Assembly: GCA_965204565.1 (NCBI GenBank)
Contig: CBDBEU010000005.1
Coordinates: 1,922,001-1,986,000 of the forward strand
Source of the DNA: CBDBEU01 sp965204565
GTDB lineage: Bacteria; Pseudomonadota; Alphaproteobacteria; Rhizobiales; TMED25
Direction: 5' to 3'
Length of the DNA: 64,000 nucleotides
The translations under genes and the position numbers were made by a program. Below the pieces are notes generated by a model that worked only from the letters and a program-made list of their open reading frames with translations, had not been told where the DNA came from and searched no databases. Positions 1-9,408 of the stretch are shown piece by piece. Every line of letters begins with the position of its first letter. The stretch's first letter is position 1.

Positions 1-1
1 G

Positions 2-2905
2 TTCGAAGCCCTCAATCGGGTCACACTCACGGACGGCGAGTTCCGGCGCCTCCTCGACAGGATCGTCACATCGGACGTGTACGAAGCCGCGCGTTCCCTG
101 CGGAACCGCGAAGCGTTCGTCCGCGACGACGGCACGCCGCTCAACTACACCCTCGTCAACATCAAGGACTGGTGCAAGAACGCCTTCGAGGTCGTCAATC
201 AACTCCGCATCAATACCGACAACAGCCATCACCGCTATGACGTCATGCTGCTGATCAACGGCGTTCCCGTGGTTCAGATCGAACTGAAGACGCTCGGGAT
301 CAGCCCGCGGCGGGCGATGGAGCAGATCGCGGACTACAAGAACGACCCCGGCAACGGCTACACCAGAACGCTTCTCTGCTTCGTACAGCTCTTCATCGTC
401 AGCAACCGCACCGACACGTTGTACTTCGCGAACAACAACTCGCGGCACTTCGCCTTCGACGCGGATGAGCGGTTCCTTCCGATCTACCGGTTTGCGGCGG
501 AGGACAACACAAAGATCACTCACCTCGACGACTTCGCCGACCGCTTCCTCGCCAAGTGCACGCTTGGCCGGACGATCAGCAGATACATGGTGCTCATCGC
601 GAGCGAGCGGAAGCTTCTGATGATGCGCCCCTACCAGATCTACGCGGTCAAGGCGATTGTCGACTGCATCGATCAGAACTGCGGCAACGGCTATATCTGG
701 CACACGACCGGCTCGGGCAAGACGCTCACCTCCTTCAAGGCCGCGACGCTGCTCAAGACCGACGAGAACATTCACAAATGCCTCTTCGTCGTCGATCGCA
801 AGGATCTCGACCGCCAGACCCGCGAGGAGTTCAACCGGTTCCAGGAGAACTGCGTCGAGGAAAACACCGACACCGCGGCGCTGGTCCGCCGCCTCCGGTC
901 CGACGACTATGCGGACAAGGTCATCGTCACGACGATCCAGAAGCTCGGCCTGGCGCTCGACGAGAACGGCAAGCACAACAAGCGGAACATCGCCCGGGGG
1001 CGGTCGACATTCAAACAACGGCTGGAGCCGCTCCGCGACAAGCGGATGGTCTTCATCTTCGACGAATGCCACCGGTCGCAGTTCGGCGATAACCACAAGG
1101 CCATCAAGGAGTTCTTTCCGAACTCACAGCTCTTCGGCTTCACCGGCACCCCGATTTTTAAAGACAACGCGACCGTCAGGCAGATCGACGGAGACGCCGC
1201 CACCCTTCGAACCACCGCGGACCTGTTCCAGAAACAGCTCCACGCCTACACCATCACCCACGCGATCGAGGATCGGAACGTTCTGCGCTTCCACATCGAT
1301 TACTACACGCCCAAAGATGCCGCCGCCCTCAAGCCCGGCGGGACGCCCGCCAAGCAGGCGGTCGCCGAGGCCATTCTCGACAAACACGCCGCCGCGACCG
1401 GAGACCGACGCTTCAACGCGCTGCTGGCCACCGCCTCGATCAACGACGCCATCGAATATTACGAAGTCTTCAAGAAGCTCCAGGACGAGCGCCGCGCCGC
1501 CGACCCGGAGTTCGTCCCGCTCAAGATCGCCGCCGTCTTCTCGCCGCCGGCTGAGGGCGACAAGGACGTGCGGCAGATCCAGGAGGACCTCCCGCAGGAG
1601 AAAGAGGACAACCAGCACGACCCCGAGGGTAAGAAGGCCGCGCTCAAGGCCATCATCGCCGACTACAACCGGCAATACGACACGAACCACGACATCGCCA
1701 ATTTCGATCTCTATTATCAGGACGTTCAGCAGCGCATCAAGGATCAGCAGTTCCCCGACCGCGATCTGCCCAAAAAGGGCGAGGAAAAAATCGACATCGC
1801 CATTGTCGTAGACATGCTTCTCACCGGCTTCGACGCCAAGTTCCTCAACACGCTCTATGTCGACAAGAATCTCAGGCATCACGGCCTGATCCAGGCCTTT
1901 TCGCGCACCAACCGCGTTCTCAACGCAACCAAGCCCTACGGCAACATCCTCGACTTCCGTGATCAGCAGGCCAACGTCGACGCTGCCATCGCGCTGTTCT
2001 CCGGCGCGCAGACCGACCTGGCGCGGGAGATCTGGCTGGTCGACAAGGCCCCCGTCATCATCGACAACTACACGCAAGCCGTCGCCGACCTCGGCGAGTT
2101 GATGCAGACGCAGGGCCTCGAAGCCAGGCCCGAACAGGTCGCCAACCTCATGGGCGACGACGCGCGCATCCGGTTCATCAATCGTTTCAAGGAAGTCCAG
2201 CGCCTCAAGACGCAGCTCGACCAATATACCGACCTCACCGACAAGCAGCGGGAGCAAATCGAACAGACCCTCCCCAAGGATGACCTCCGCGCCTTCCGCG
2301 GCGCCTATCTCGAAACCGCCCGGCGCCTGAAAGAGCGGCAGGGCATGCCCGGAACGGACGGCGAGCCGCCCGACCCCGATGTCGACCAGCTCGACTTCGA
2401 GTTCGTGCTCTTCGCCTCCGCCGTCATCGACTACGACTACATCATGAAGCTGATGGCGAAATACTCGGGGCAGGACCCGAAAAAGCTCCAGATCGGCCGC
2501 GACCAGCTTATCGGATTGATCCGGTCCGACGCCAAGTTCCTCGACGAACGGGAGGAGATCACCGAATATGTCCGCTCGCTCAAGGAGGGCGAGGGCCTCG
2601 ACGAGGCCGCCATCCGCGCCGGCTACGAACAATTCAAGGCCGACAGGCAGGCCGGGGAGATCGCCGGCCTCGCCCGGGACCACGGCCTGACGCCCGAATC
2701 GCTGGCGGCCTTCGTCGACACCATTCTGCAACGGATGATCTTCGACGGCGAACGGCTCACCGATCTGATGGAGCCGCTCGGCCTCGGCTGGCGTGAACGG
2801 CGCGAGCGCGAATTGGCGTTGATGGCCGATATCGCGCCGCTGCTGAACAGGCGCGCCGACGGCCGGGAGATTTCGGGCCTCAACGCCTATGAGCAGGCGC
2901 GATGA
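2..2905 (+). CDS. hsdR: Type I restriction enzyme R subunit (HsdR), 5' end outside window
   Basis: This is the motor and nuclease subunit of a type I restriction-modification complex, which translocates DNA and cuts it when the target is unmethylated. The reading frame is open to the left edge, so the N-terminus is missing. An in-frame GTG at 77 is not a convincing start because homologous-looking sequence continues upstream of it. Counting from that GTG, the PD-(D/E)xK nuclease residues are D55, E69 and K71 (IELKT), Walker A is HTTGSGKT (209-216) and the DEAD-box variant is DECH (329-332). FTGTP and a C-terminal QAFSRTNR helicase motif follow. The stop overlaps the hsdS start by 4 bp (ATGA), so R and S are translationally coupled. 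Assignment is secure; specificity is unknown. Confidence 0.95.
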   Translation, partial: FEALNRVTLTDGEFRRLLDRIVTSDVYEAARSLRNREAFVRDDGTPLNYTLVNIKDWCKNAFEVVNQLRINTDNSHHRYDVMLLINGVPVVQIELKTLGISPRRAMEQIADYKNDPGNGYTRTLLCFVQLFIVSNRTDTLYFANNNSRHFAFDADERFLPIYRFAAEDNTKITHLDDFADRFLAKCTLGRTISRYMVLIASERKLLMMRPYQIYAVKAIVDCIDQNCGNGYIWHTTGSGKTLTSFKAATLLKTDENIHKCLFVVDRKDLDRQTREEFNRFQENCVEENTDTAALVRRLRSDDYADKVIVTTIQKLGLALDENGKHNKRNIARGRSTFKQRLEPLRDKRMVFIFDECHRSQFGDNHKAIKEFFPNSQLFGFTGTPIFKDNATVRQIDGDAATLRTTADLFQKQLHAYTITHAIEDRNVLRFHIDYYTPKDAAALKPGGTPAKQAVAEAILDKHAAATGDRRFNALLATASINDAIEYYEVFKKLQDERRAADPEFVPLKIAAVFSPPAEGDKDVRQIQEDLPQEKEDNQHDPEGKKAALKAIIADYNRQYDTNHDIANFDLYYQDVQQRIKDQQFPDRDLPKKGEEKIDIAIVVDMLLTGFDAKFLNTLYVDKNLRHHGLIQAFSRTNRVLNATKPYGNILDFRDQQANVDAAIALFSGAQTDLAREIWLVDKAPVIIDNYTQAVADLGELMQTQGLEARPEQVANLMGDDARIRFINRFKEVQRLKTQLDQYTDLTDKQREQIEQTLPKDDLRAFRGAYLETARRLKERQGMPGTDGEPPDPDVDQLDFEFVLFASAVIDYDYIMKLMAKYSGQDPKKLQIGRDQLIGLIRSDAKFLDEREEITEYVRSLKEGEGLDEAAIRAGYEQFKADRQAGEIAGLARDHGLTPESLAAFVDTILQRMIFDGERLTDLMEPLGLGWRERRERELALMADIAPLLNRRADGREISGLNAYEQAR

Positions 2906-4188
2906 TGGCCGACACGCCGTTGGCGCCGAAGCTGCGGTTTCCGGAGTTCAAGAAAGAACCTGACTGGAAGCTAACGCATCTCTCAAACGCCGCACAATTC
3001 GTGAACGACCGGATTTCTGTGAGTGCGATTGCCAAAGACGAGTATGTCAGCACAGAGAACATTCTGCCGGACTTTGCTGGCATTGCTCCGCCATCAAGTT
3101 TTCCGGCATCGGGATCGGTGACCCGCTTCCGCATCAACGATGTGTTGGTATCCAATATTCGACCATATCTCAAGAAAGTGTGGCGAGCGACGCGGAGAGG
3201 CGGTGCCTCAAATGATGTACTTGTAGTGCGTAGCAAGTCTGGCACCAGCGATGACTACCTCGCGGCGATTCTAAAGAGCGACGCCTTCATCGACTACGTT
3301 ATGGGTGGGGCTAAAGGCGTCAAGATGCCGCGAGGCGATATTGGACTCATGAAAAAGTACCCGGTCGGGATGCCGCAACCGGCCGAGCAGCAGAAGGTCG
3401 CCGACTGCCTTGGCTCGCTGGACGGCCTGATCGCGGCGGAGGGCCGGAAGCTCAAAACCCTGCGGCAGCACAAACAAGGGCTGATGCAGCAGCTCTTCCC
3501 CCGGCCCGGCGAGACCGCGCCCCGGCTGCGGTTTCCAGAGTTTCGAGACGGTTCGACCTGGTTGGCCCCGCAACTCGATGATCTGTACGACTTCAAGCGC
3601 ACCAACACACTGTCGAGAGACAAGCTGAACTACGAAACCGGAACGATCAGGAACATTCACTACGGCGACATCCACACCAAGTTCAAACCTCTGTTCCGAG
3701 TGGGCAACGAGCATGTGCCCTATATCAATCCGGATGCTTCAGCTAACGGCTTCGATGATGATGCATTCTGTGAGGAAGGCGACATCGTACTTGCCGACGC
3801 GTCCGAGGACCTTGATGACGTCGGAAAAGCGATCGAAATTGTTTCGCTAGACGGTGAACGCGTCGTCGCCGGGACGCACACCATTCTCGCGACCCGGCGC
3901 GGGAGTGTTCCGGTCGTTGGCTTCGGCGGACAATTATTCCAGTCCGCCGTTGTTCGCGCTGGGATCAAGAAAGAAGCTCAAGGCGCGAAGGTCTACGGTA
4001 TATCGGCAAACCGCATTTCGGCTGTTCCGGTTCCAGTCCCTCCGACGGAGCCCGAGCAGCAACGCATCGCCGACTGCCTCGGCTGGCTGGACGGCCTGAT
4101 CGCGGCGGAGGGCCGGAAGCTGGAAGCCCTGCGGCAACACAAACAAGGGCTGATGCAGCGGCTTTTTCCCTCGCCGGAAGGCCGGTGA
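2902..4188 (+). CDS. hsdS: Type I restriction-modification specificity subunit (HsdS)
   Basis: This is the DNA-recognition subunit that directs both HsdM and HsdR to a bipartite target. The 428 residues show the usual two-fold layout. Target-recognition domain 1 spans about 15-155 and a conserved helix follows at about 160-205 (EQQKVADCL...LRQHKQGLMQQLFP). Target-recognition domain 2 spans about 210-375 and a second copy of the same helix ends the protein (EQQRIADCL...LRQHKQGLMQRLFP). The two helices are nearly identical at DNA level, which would permit domain shuffling by recombination. The start overlaps the hsdR stop by 4 bp. Only 3 bp separate its stop from the next small ORF. Confidence 0.95.
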   Translation: MMADTPLAPKLRFPEFKKEPDWKLTHLSNAAQFVNDRISVSAIAKDEYVSTENILPDFAGIAPPSSFPASGSVTRFRINDVLVSNIRPYLKKVWRATRRGGASNDVLVVRSKSGTSDDYLAAILKSDAFIDYVMGGAKGVKMPRGDIGLMKKYPVGMPQPAEQQKVADCLGSLDGLIAAEGRKLKTLRQHKQGLMQQLFPRPGETAPRLRFPEFRDGSTWLAPQLDDLYDFKRTNTLSRDKLNYETGTIRNIHYGDIHTKFKPLFRVGNEHVPYINPDASANGFDDDAFCEEGDIVLADASEDLDDVGKAIEIVSLDGERVVAGTHTILATRRGSVPVVGFGGQLFQSAVVRAGIKKEAQGAKVYGISANRISAVPVPVPPTEPEQQRIADCLGWLDGLIAAEGRKLEALRQHKQGLMQRLFPSPEGR

Positions 4189-4191
4189 GCC

Positions 4192-4365
4192 ATGGGCGAC
4201 GCAACGCCGTTCACGAACCTCAACGCCCTCGCCGCGCATCCGCGGCGGGAACCGGAAAACAAGCGGCGCTTCGGGAAGTTCCTCCACGGGTTCATCGACC
4301 GGCATCCCTTCAACCCCGTCCCGTTCCCGAGTGAGCCGGCGGCTGAAACGAGTGACTCGACATGA
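4192..4365 (+). CDS. 57-residue ORF coupled between hsdS and hsdM, function unknown
   Basis: An ATG three bases after the hsdS stop opens a 57-residue frame whose TGA overlaps the hsdM ATG by 4 bp (ATGA at 4362-4365). The product begins MGDATPFTNLNALAAHP, has a basic middle (RREPENKRRFGKFLHGFIDRH) and a Pro/Ser/Glu-rich tail. It has no signal peptide or membrane helix. Coupling on both sides is the same style as hsdR-hsdS, which argues that it is translated and may simply carry ribosomes from S to M, or encode a small accessory or anti-restriction factor of the complex. I do not recognise a family. It could be a coupling leader with no protein role. Confidence 0.6.
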   Translation: MGDATPFTNLNALAAHPRREPENKRRFGKFLHGFIDRHPFNPVPFPSEPAAETSDST

Positions 4366-5987
4366 CCGACCGGGACCGGAAACAACTCGGCAGGACGTTG
4401 TGGGCCATCGCCGACCAGCTCCGCGGGGCGATGAACGCCGACGATTTTCGCGATTACATGCTCGCGTTCCTGTTTCTCCGCTACCTCTCGGACAATTACG
4501 AACAGGCCGCGAAAAAGGAACTCGGGCGCGACTACCCCGACCCCGACGACATCGGCAATGGCGGGCGGTCCTCGCTGTCCGTCTGGTACGAACGGAACCC
4601 CGGCGACGCGGCGGACTTCGAGAAGCAGATGCGGCTCAAGGCGCATTACGTCATCCGCCCCGAACATTTGTGGACCGGCATCGCCCACATGGCCCGCACC
4701 CAGAACGTCGACCTGTTCGACACACTCCAGGCCGGTTTCAAATATATCGAGAACGAATCGTTCGAGAGCGCGTTCTCGGGTCTGTTCTCGGAGATCAATC
4801 TCGGCTCCGAAAAGCTCGGAAAGAATTATGAGGACCGAAACGCGAAGCTGTGCGCGATCGTCACCAGAATCGCCGAGGGCCTGGCGGAATTCTCCACCGA
4901 CAGCGACGCGCTGGGCGACGCCTATGAATATCTCATCGGCCAGTTCGCCGCCGGTTCGGGCAAGAAGGCCGGCGAGTTTTACACGCCGCAGCTGATCTCG
5001 GACATCCTGTCCGAAATCGTCACGCTGGACGGCCAGGAGCCGAAGACCGGCAGGCGAAAACACCTCGCCGCCGTGATGGATTTCGCCTGCGGCTCGGGCT
5101 CACTGCTGCTGAACGTCCGAAAGCGCATGCAGAAGTCGGGCGGCAGCATCGGCAGGATCCACGGACAGGAGAAGAACGTCACCACCTACAACCTGGCGCG
5201 CATGAACATGCTGCTGCACGGGGTGAAGGACACGGAGTTCGAGATCCACCACGGCGACACGCTGACCAACGATTGGGACATGCTCCGCGAGACCAACCCG
5301 GCGAAGAAGCCCCGCTTCGACGCGGTGGTCGCCAATCCGCCGTTCAGCTACCGCTGGGACCCGAACGAGGCATCGGGCGAGGACGTGCGTTTCAGGAATT
5401 ACGGGCTGGCCCCGAAGTCGGCGGCGGACTTCGCCTTCCTGCTGCACGGGTTTCACTACCTCAAGGACGACGGCGTGATGGCGATCATCCTGCCGCACGG
5501 CGTGCTGTTTCGCGGCGGCGCGGAGGCGAAGATCCGCCGCAAACTGCTCGACGACGGGCATATCGACACGGTCATCGGCCTGCCGGCGAACCTGTTCTAT
5601 TCGACCGGCATCCCGGTCTGCATCCTCGTATTGAAGAAGTGCAAGAAGCCCGACGATGTCCTGTTCATCAACGCGTCCGGGCATTTCGAGAAGGGCAAGC
5701 GACAGAACCACCTGACCGACGAGCATATCGGGAAGGTCGTCGACGCCTATCGGCAGCGTCCGCAGCGGATAGAGCGCTACGCCAGATGCGTGGGAATGGA
5801 CGAAATCGAGTCCAACGATTTCAATCTGAACATCTCGCGCTATGTCAGCACCGCCGGGCCGGAGGTCGAAATCGATCTGTCGGCCACACACGGGGAATTG
5901 GTCGAAATCGAGAAGCACATTCGGGAGTCGACGGCGAAGCACAACGCGTTTCTGGAGGAACTTGGACTGTCGCCATTGCCCGATTGA
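4362..5987 (+). CDS. hsdM: Type I restriction-modification methyltransferase subunit (HsdM)
   Basis: This subunit carries out N6-adenine methylation within the HsdM2S complex and protects host DNA. The 541 residues begin with the HsdM_N helical region (about 8-165). The catalytic domain follows, with GEFYTP (204-209), the AdoMet motif I DFACGSG (240-246) and motif IV NPPF (325-328). Length and motifs are complete, so an active enzyme is expected. It is last in the operon (R-S-small ORF-M), which is not the common R-M-S or M-S-R order. The ATG lies within the stop of the 57-codon ORF. No T-run terminator is evident after the stop. Confidence 0.96.
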   Translation: MTDRDRKQLGRTLWAIADQLRGAMNADDFRDYMLAFLFLRYLSDNYEQAAKKELGRDYPDPDDIGNGGRSSLSVWYERNPGDAADFEKQMRLKAHYVIRPEHLWTGIAHMARTQNVDLFDTLQAGFKYIENESFESAFSGLFSEINLGSEKLGKNYEDRNAKLCAIVTRIAEGLAEFSTDSDALGDAYEYLIGQFAAGSGKKAGEFYTPQLISDILSEIVTLDGQEPKTGRRKHLAAVMDFACGSGSLLLNVRKRMQKSGGSIGRIHGQEKNVTTYNLARMNMLLHGVKDTEFEIHHGDTLTNDWDMLRETNPAKKPRFDAVVANPPFSYRWDPNEASGEDVRFRNYGLAPKSAADFAFLLHGFHYLKDDGVMAIILPHGVLFRGGAEAKIRRKLLDDGHIDTVIGLPANLFYSTGIPVCILVLKKCKKPDDVLFINASGHFEKGKRQNHLTDEHIGKVVDAYRQRPQRIERYARCVGMDEIESNDFNLNISRYVSTAGPEVEIDLSATHGELVEIEKHIRESTAKHNAFLEELGLSPLPD

Positions 5988-6199
5988 CCCGGCCCGGCGG
6001 AAGGCCGATTTCCTTCCGGGCGGACGCTCCCGACATCGCGGTCAAGGGGTGTTCGGACCCGGCAGGGTCATCATGTCAACGGCTTGCCCGGCGCCGGGAG
6101 CGGCAACCGTCATCTTCCGGCTTTGAGTCCTGAGCTTGAAACGCCAAGTTTGAAGCAGGCGCCGTTTTTCTGAAACAAGATGGCCGGAACAAGAATAAT

Positions 6200-8311
6200 C
6201 TATGAGCCGAACAAACCGTCTCTTTGCTCTTCAGACTTGAGTCTTCTCGAAAATTCTTTGCCGTCCCACTCGATCGAGAATCTATTAAGTTTGTCAATAA
6301 GCCCTCGCTGCTTCGCTGTAATATGAAGGTCACCAAGTGCTTTATCAGAATCAGTCTTCACCCCGATTATATTTCTGCCAGTAAGAGAAAGGAGCGCGAG
6401 AAAGCCATTGAGTGCGACCGATATTGCGATACTCCATGCATTTCTGCCGAAAGCCGCAGGGGCGCAAAAAGCAAGGGCCAGGACACACGCCGCAAACCAC
6501 CGCCTTCTTCGCTTTCGCCCAAGATTCTGCTCAACCTCCAAGCATAGCGCAGCGATTGCCCCCTCATCCTCCTTCTGTGCTCGATCGATTTCGTTTCGCG
6601 CAGCCAGAGATCGGGCCCGTTCGGTCTCTAGCTGTTCGGATAGCCTATTCTCGGTCTCGCGCGCCTCAGCCCGCTCCGCGCTAACGGCTTGACGTCCCTT
6701 TTCTCTTTCCTGCTCCAAATGAGGGTGAATCATTTCCTCGAAAAGGAATGACAGATTCTCTTCCGTAACAACACTCGGGGCACCTAGCGTCTTGTCCATC
6801 AGCATTTGCGCGCTGCGGCCTTGTTGGATAAGTATATCCAACTGGCGAGATTTTTCTTCGTCCCCCAGAGCATCCGTCATTTTCTTTACGGCGTCGACAA
6901 CGCCTTTCCTTACCGCGAGAACCTGTTCGCAACCTGCCAAGAGCATCCGTTTCGGAACTTCCAGATCATCGGCGCCGAGACCGGTCCTGAGCCACATTGC
7001 AGTGGACAATACTCGACGGTGAACCACAGGGGGGATTTCGGAAGTACCAAGCAGCCCCATTTCGATGCAAGAATTGCGAACGACTTGGGCCAACGAGTTG
7101 TTTTTCGTCATCACTATGAACTTCGACTTAAAAATATCTCGTGAAGTTCGCCCCCTTCGTTGCCGCATGACTAATGTGGTGATGTAGGCATCATGGTAGC
7201 GAGCACTAGGACTCTGCTGAAATGTCTGCGCATCAATGATCGCATCACGGTTCTCCAAAGTGAAATATTTTTCCTCGGATGGCACTTGATCGAGCGTTCT
7301 ATGGTAGACAGCAACACCTTCGTCTTCGAGAAATTGCGTCGGATCATTCGCGACTTGGTTGACATACTCTCTCAAGACCTCACCACGTGCCAGGGTTTGA
7401 GCTGTAGGCCCTGTTGGTTGCGGATTTTGGAGGACTGCGGACAAAGCTGCTCGCATTTCATCAAGGCTCTGCGCAAAAATTCGAACCTGAGCCCCGATAC
7501 GTTGTAGCTCCCTCACCAATGGGACCGTATTCTCGCGTGCCGCACGTCCGGAAATGCCGAGAAACTCTAAAGCAATAGGGCTGTCCAAATACACGAACAA
7601 ATCCGTATGCTTAACAGCGTCAGTCGGTCGGACAAAGTCCTGAACAACTTCCGTCAACAACCCAATCGAGGCAATGCGAGCAAGCGTTTCTGAAGTTGAT
7701 CCGCCTTCCTGCAGTTCCCGCTGGACGAACCTAGCGCATAGAAATCTCTCTTCATCAGTAAGCGAGGTTATATTGGAGGCTTCGACAACGGTTCGCATCG
7801 CCCCGCCCTCGTCCGCCTGAAGTGACTGCTTGAAATCGATACTTTTCTCTGAAAAAGCTTCTACGTAAACAAGCCATTCAATTAGAACATCTTCGTATTT
7901 CTCTCTTTCAATCGGAATGGCGGTGAGTGGTGACAGCTCTTCCGCAAACGCCTGAAAACGCTCTGCGATTTGTTTTAGCTCTCTTGCCGCGCTGGCTTCT
8001 TGGCTCGAAACGTCCGGATGCTCCGGAACCGATACAGTAAAGATCTCGCTAGTTGGATCGACAGGGGTGAGCCAGCCTGCATCTGTCAGTCTTGGGACAA
8101 ATGCCTCAACGACATCGGCGTTGAAGTTCCACTTGTAGGTTTCCCTGACACTTTCGGCCAATGCATTCGGGTCGAAGCGGCCACCGTTCTGCCGGCGCAT
8201 TAAGGGTTCAAGGAATGGTAGCAGCTTTGTTAGCACATCTTGAGAACCATTCCCAAGCGCCGTGAGCGCCGCGTATATCCTTACAGCAGATCGCGTCAGG
8301 TTCCTGGTCAA
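6200..8311 (-). CDS. Large PIN-like nuclease protein with coiled coil and two membrane helices, putative defence protein
   Basis: This 703-residue protein is convergent with the R-M operon. Residues 1-90 look like a helical, possibly winged-helix, domain. Residues about 235-410 resemble a PIN nuclease core: D243 in FVYLDSP, E285 in SLDEM and D374 in YHDAY are candidate metal ligands. The usual fourth acidic position is Asn in VMTKNNS. A charged coiled coil runs about 526-600. An RKRRRR stop-transfer segment and two hydrophobic helices (about 605-622 and 626-645) follow, then a 55-residue tail. The start is TTG: an in-frame TAA lies two codons upstream and GAGG precedes it by 9 nt. An RNase tethered to the membrane is an inference; no named family is recognised. 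Confidence 0.7.
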   Translation of the reverse strand: MTRNLTRSAVRIYAALTALGNGSQDVLTKLLPFLEPLMRRQNGGRFDPNALAESVRETYKWNFNADVVEAFVPRLTDAGWLTPVDPTSEIFTVSVPEHPDVSSQEASAARELKQIAERFQAFAEELSPLTAIPIEREKYEDVLIEWLVYVEAFSEKSIDFKQSLQADEGGAMRTVVEASNITSLTDEERFLCARFVQRELQEGGSTSETLARIASIGLLTEVVQDFVRPTDAVKHTDLFVYLDSPIALEFLGISGRAARENTVPLVRELQRIGAQVRIFAQSLDEMRAALSAVLQNPQPTGPTAQTLARGEVLREYVNQVANDPTQFLEDEGVAVYHRTLDQVPSEEKYFTLENRDAIIDAQTFQQSPSARYHDAYITTLVMRQRRGRTSRDIFKSKFIVMTKNNSLAQVVRNSCIEMGLLGTSEIPPVVHRRVLSTAMWLRTGLGADDLEVPKRMLLAGCEQVLAVRKGVVDAVKKMTDALGDEEKSRQLDILIQQGRSAQMLMDKTLGAPSVVTEENLSFLFEEMIHPHLEQEREKGRQAVSAERAEARETENRLSEQLETERARSLAARNEIDRAQKEDEGAIAALCLEVEQNLGRKRRRRWFAACVLALAFCAPAAFGRNAWSIAISVALNGFLALLSLTGRNIIGVKTDSDKALGDLHITAKQRGLIDKLNRFSIEWDGKEFSRRLKSEEQRDGLFGS

Positions 8312-8748
8312 ATTCTGTTACCTCGAAATATTGGATGCCACTTCATCCAATATATCGTGTCAGAAACGGGTTTTCAAGTCATGTTCAGACAGTCGTCGCG
8401 CATTTACCGCCCATACGCAATCCAAAGCAAAATTAGGTTCCGTGATCCACAAAGAATAATGGTCCAAGAATTTGATATTGTTAGGCCGTGTGGGCGGATT
8501 TAAGCAAGATGAGTGCCTCGATTTACCTCGTCAACCCTGGCTGATCATGATTCACTCGCGCTATGAAGTGAGGGGTGATGGATGGTTCAGCAGGCTGGAT
8601 TTTTCGACGTTGATGAACGGCTCAAGCGTTTGGGCGATCAGTTCGAAGCCTGGGTTGCGGCGGTGGACTTCGAGATTTTCCGTGCCGATCCGGACACGGC
8701 ACCGGCGTACGCGGATGGCAGGAAGGGCACACGCCCGCCCTGCGGGAC

Positions 8749-8776
8749 GCAGGCTATATCGCGCAGGCTATATCGC
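8749..8776 (+). repeat. 14-bp tandem duplication in IS5 pseudogene
   Basis: The unit GCAGGCTATATCGC occurs twice head to tail. It lies at the deletion junction of the transposase and shifts the reading frame. Confidence 0.9.
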
Positions 8777-9282
8777 CATGTCAGGGCCATTGGTGGACAG
8801 CACGCCGGTCGCCGCCCCCAGGCAACGCAATACGGACGAGAAAAAGAAAGACATCGAGGCAGGCAGGACCGCCGCCGGGATCTGGCCCTCGGATCCCGCC
8901 AAGGCACGCCGGAAAGACATCGATGCGCGCCGGACCGTCCGGTTCGGCAGGGCGAAGACGCCCTTGGACGGCGGTCCCGCGCCGCCCGACATCGCAATTC
9001 CGTCTTTCGCGGACAAGAACCACGCAGGCATCGACAAAGCGTTCCGCTTTATCCGCCGTTGGGACGGATGCCGCCCGCCATGACGGGCGCATGCCGCGCC
9101 AGGGATTGCCGGACAAAACCAGCACCGGCTCTGGCGTCCGTGCCGATAGCGCGTACCGTTCGAAGCAGAACGAAGCGTTCCCACCATCGCAAACCCGGGG
9201 GCAGGCTCATGCCGAAGCATATCCGCCGTGGGAACAGGACAAAGTCAAAACACCGCGCGCCGGTCGAGCACGTCTTTGCCGT

Positions 9283-9408
9283 CCGGAAGCACATGGTGGG
9301 CCGGAAGCACATGGTGGGCCGGAAGCACATGATGGGCCGGAAGCACATGGTGGGCCGGAAGCACATGGTGGGCCGGAAGCACATGGTGGGCCGGAAGCAC
9401 ATGGTGGG
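9283..9408 (+). repeat. 18-bp unit repeated seven times (126 bp)
   Basis: The unit CCGGAAGCACATGGTGGG occurs seven times without spacers; only the third copy differs (ATGATGGG). It falls in the C-terminal part of the IS5 transposase remnant and stays in frame, giving repeated RKHMVG. Because the unit length is a multiple of three, copy-number change would not alter the frame. This is a minisatellite-type array, not a CRISPR. Confidence 0.95.

Noticed and set aside
1124..2731. 535-codon minus-strand ORF inside hsdR
   Set aside because: A shadow of GC-rich coding DNA: the plus strand has full HsdR motifs and the minus-strand product shows none.
5988..6040. Inverted repeat after hsdM considered as a terminator
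   Set aside because: GGAAGG/CCTTCC pairs but the outer stem mismatches and there is no T-run.
9283..9408. Regular 18-bp repeats considered as a CRISPR array
   Set aside because: Units are contiguous with no unique spacers and stay in frame with a transposase relic; no cas genes nearby.
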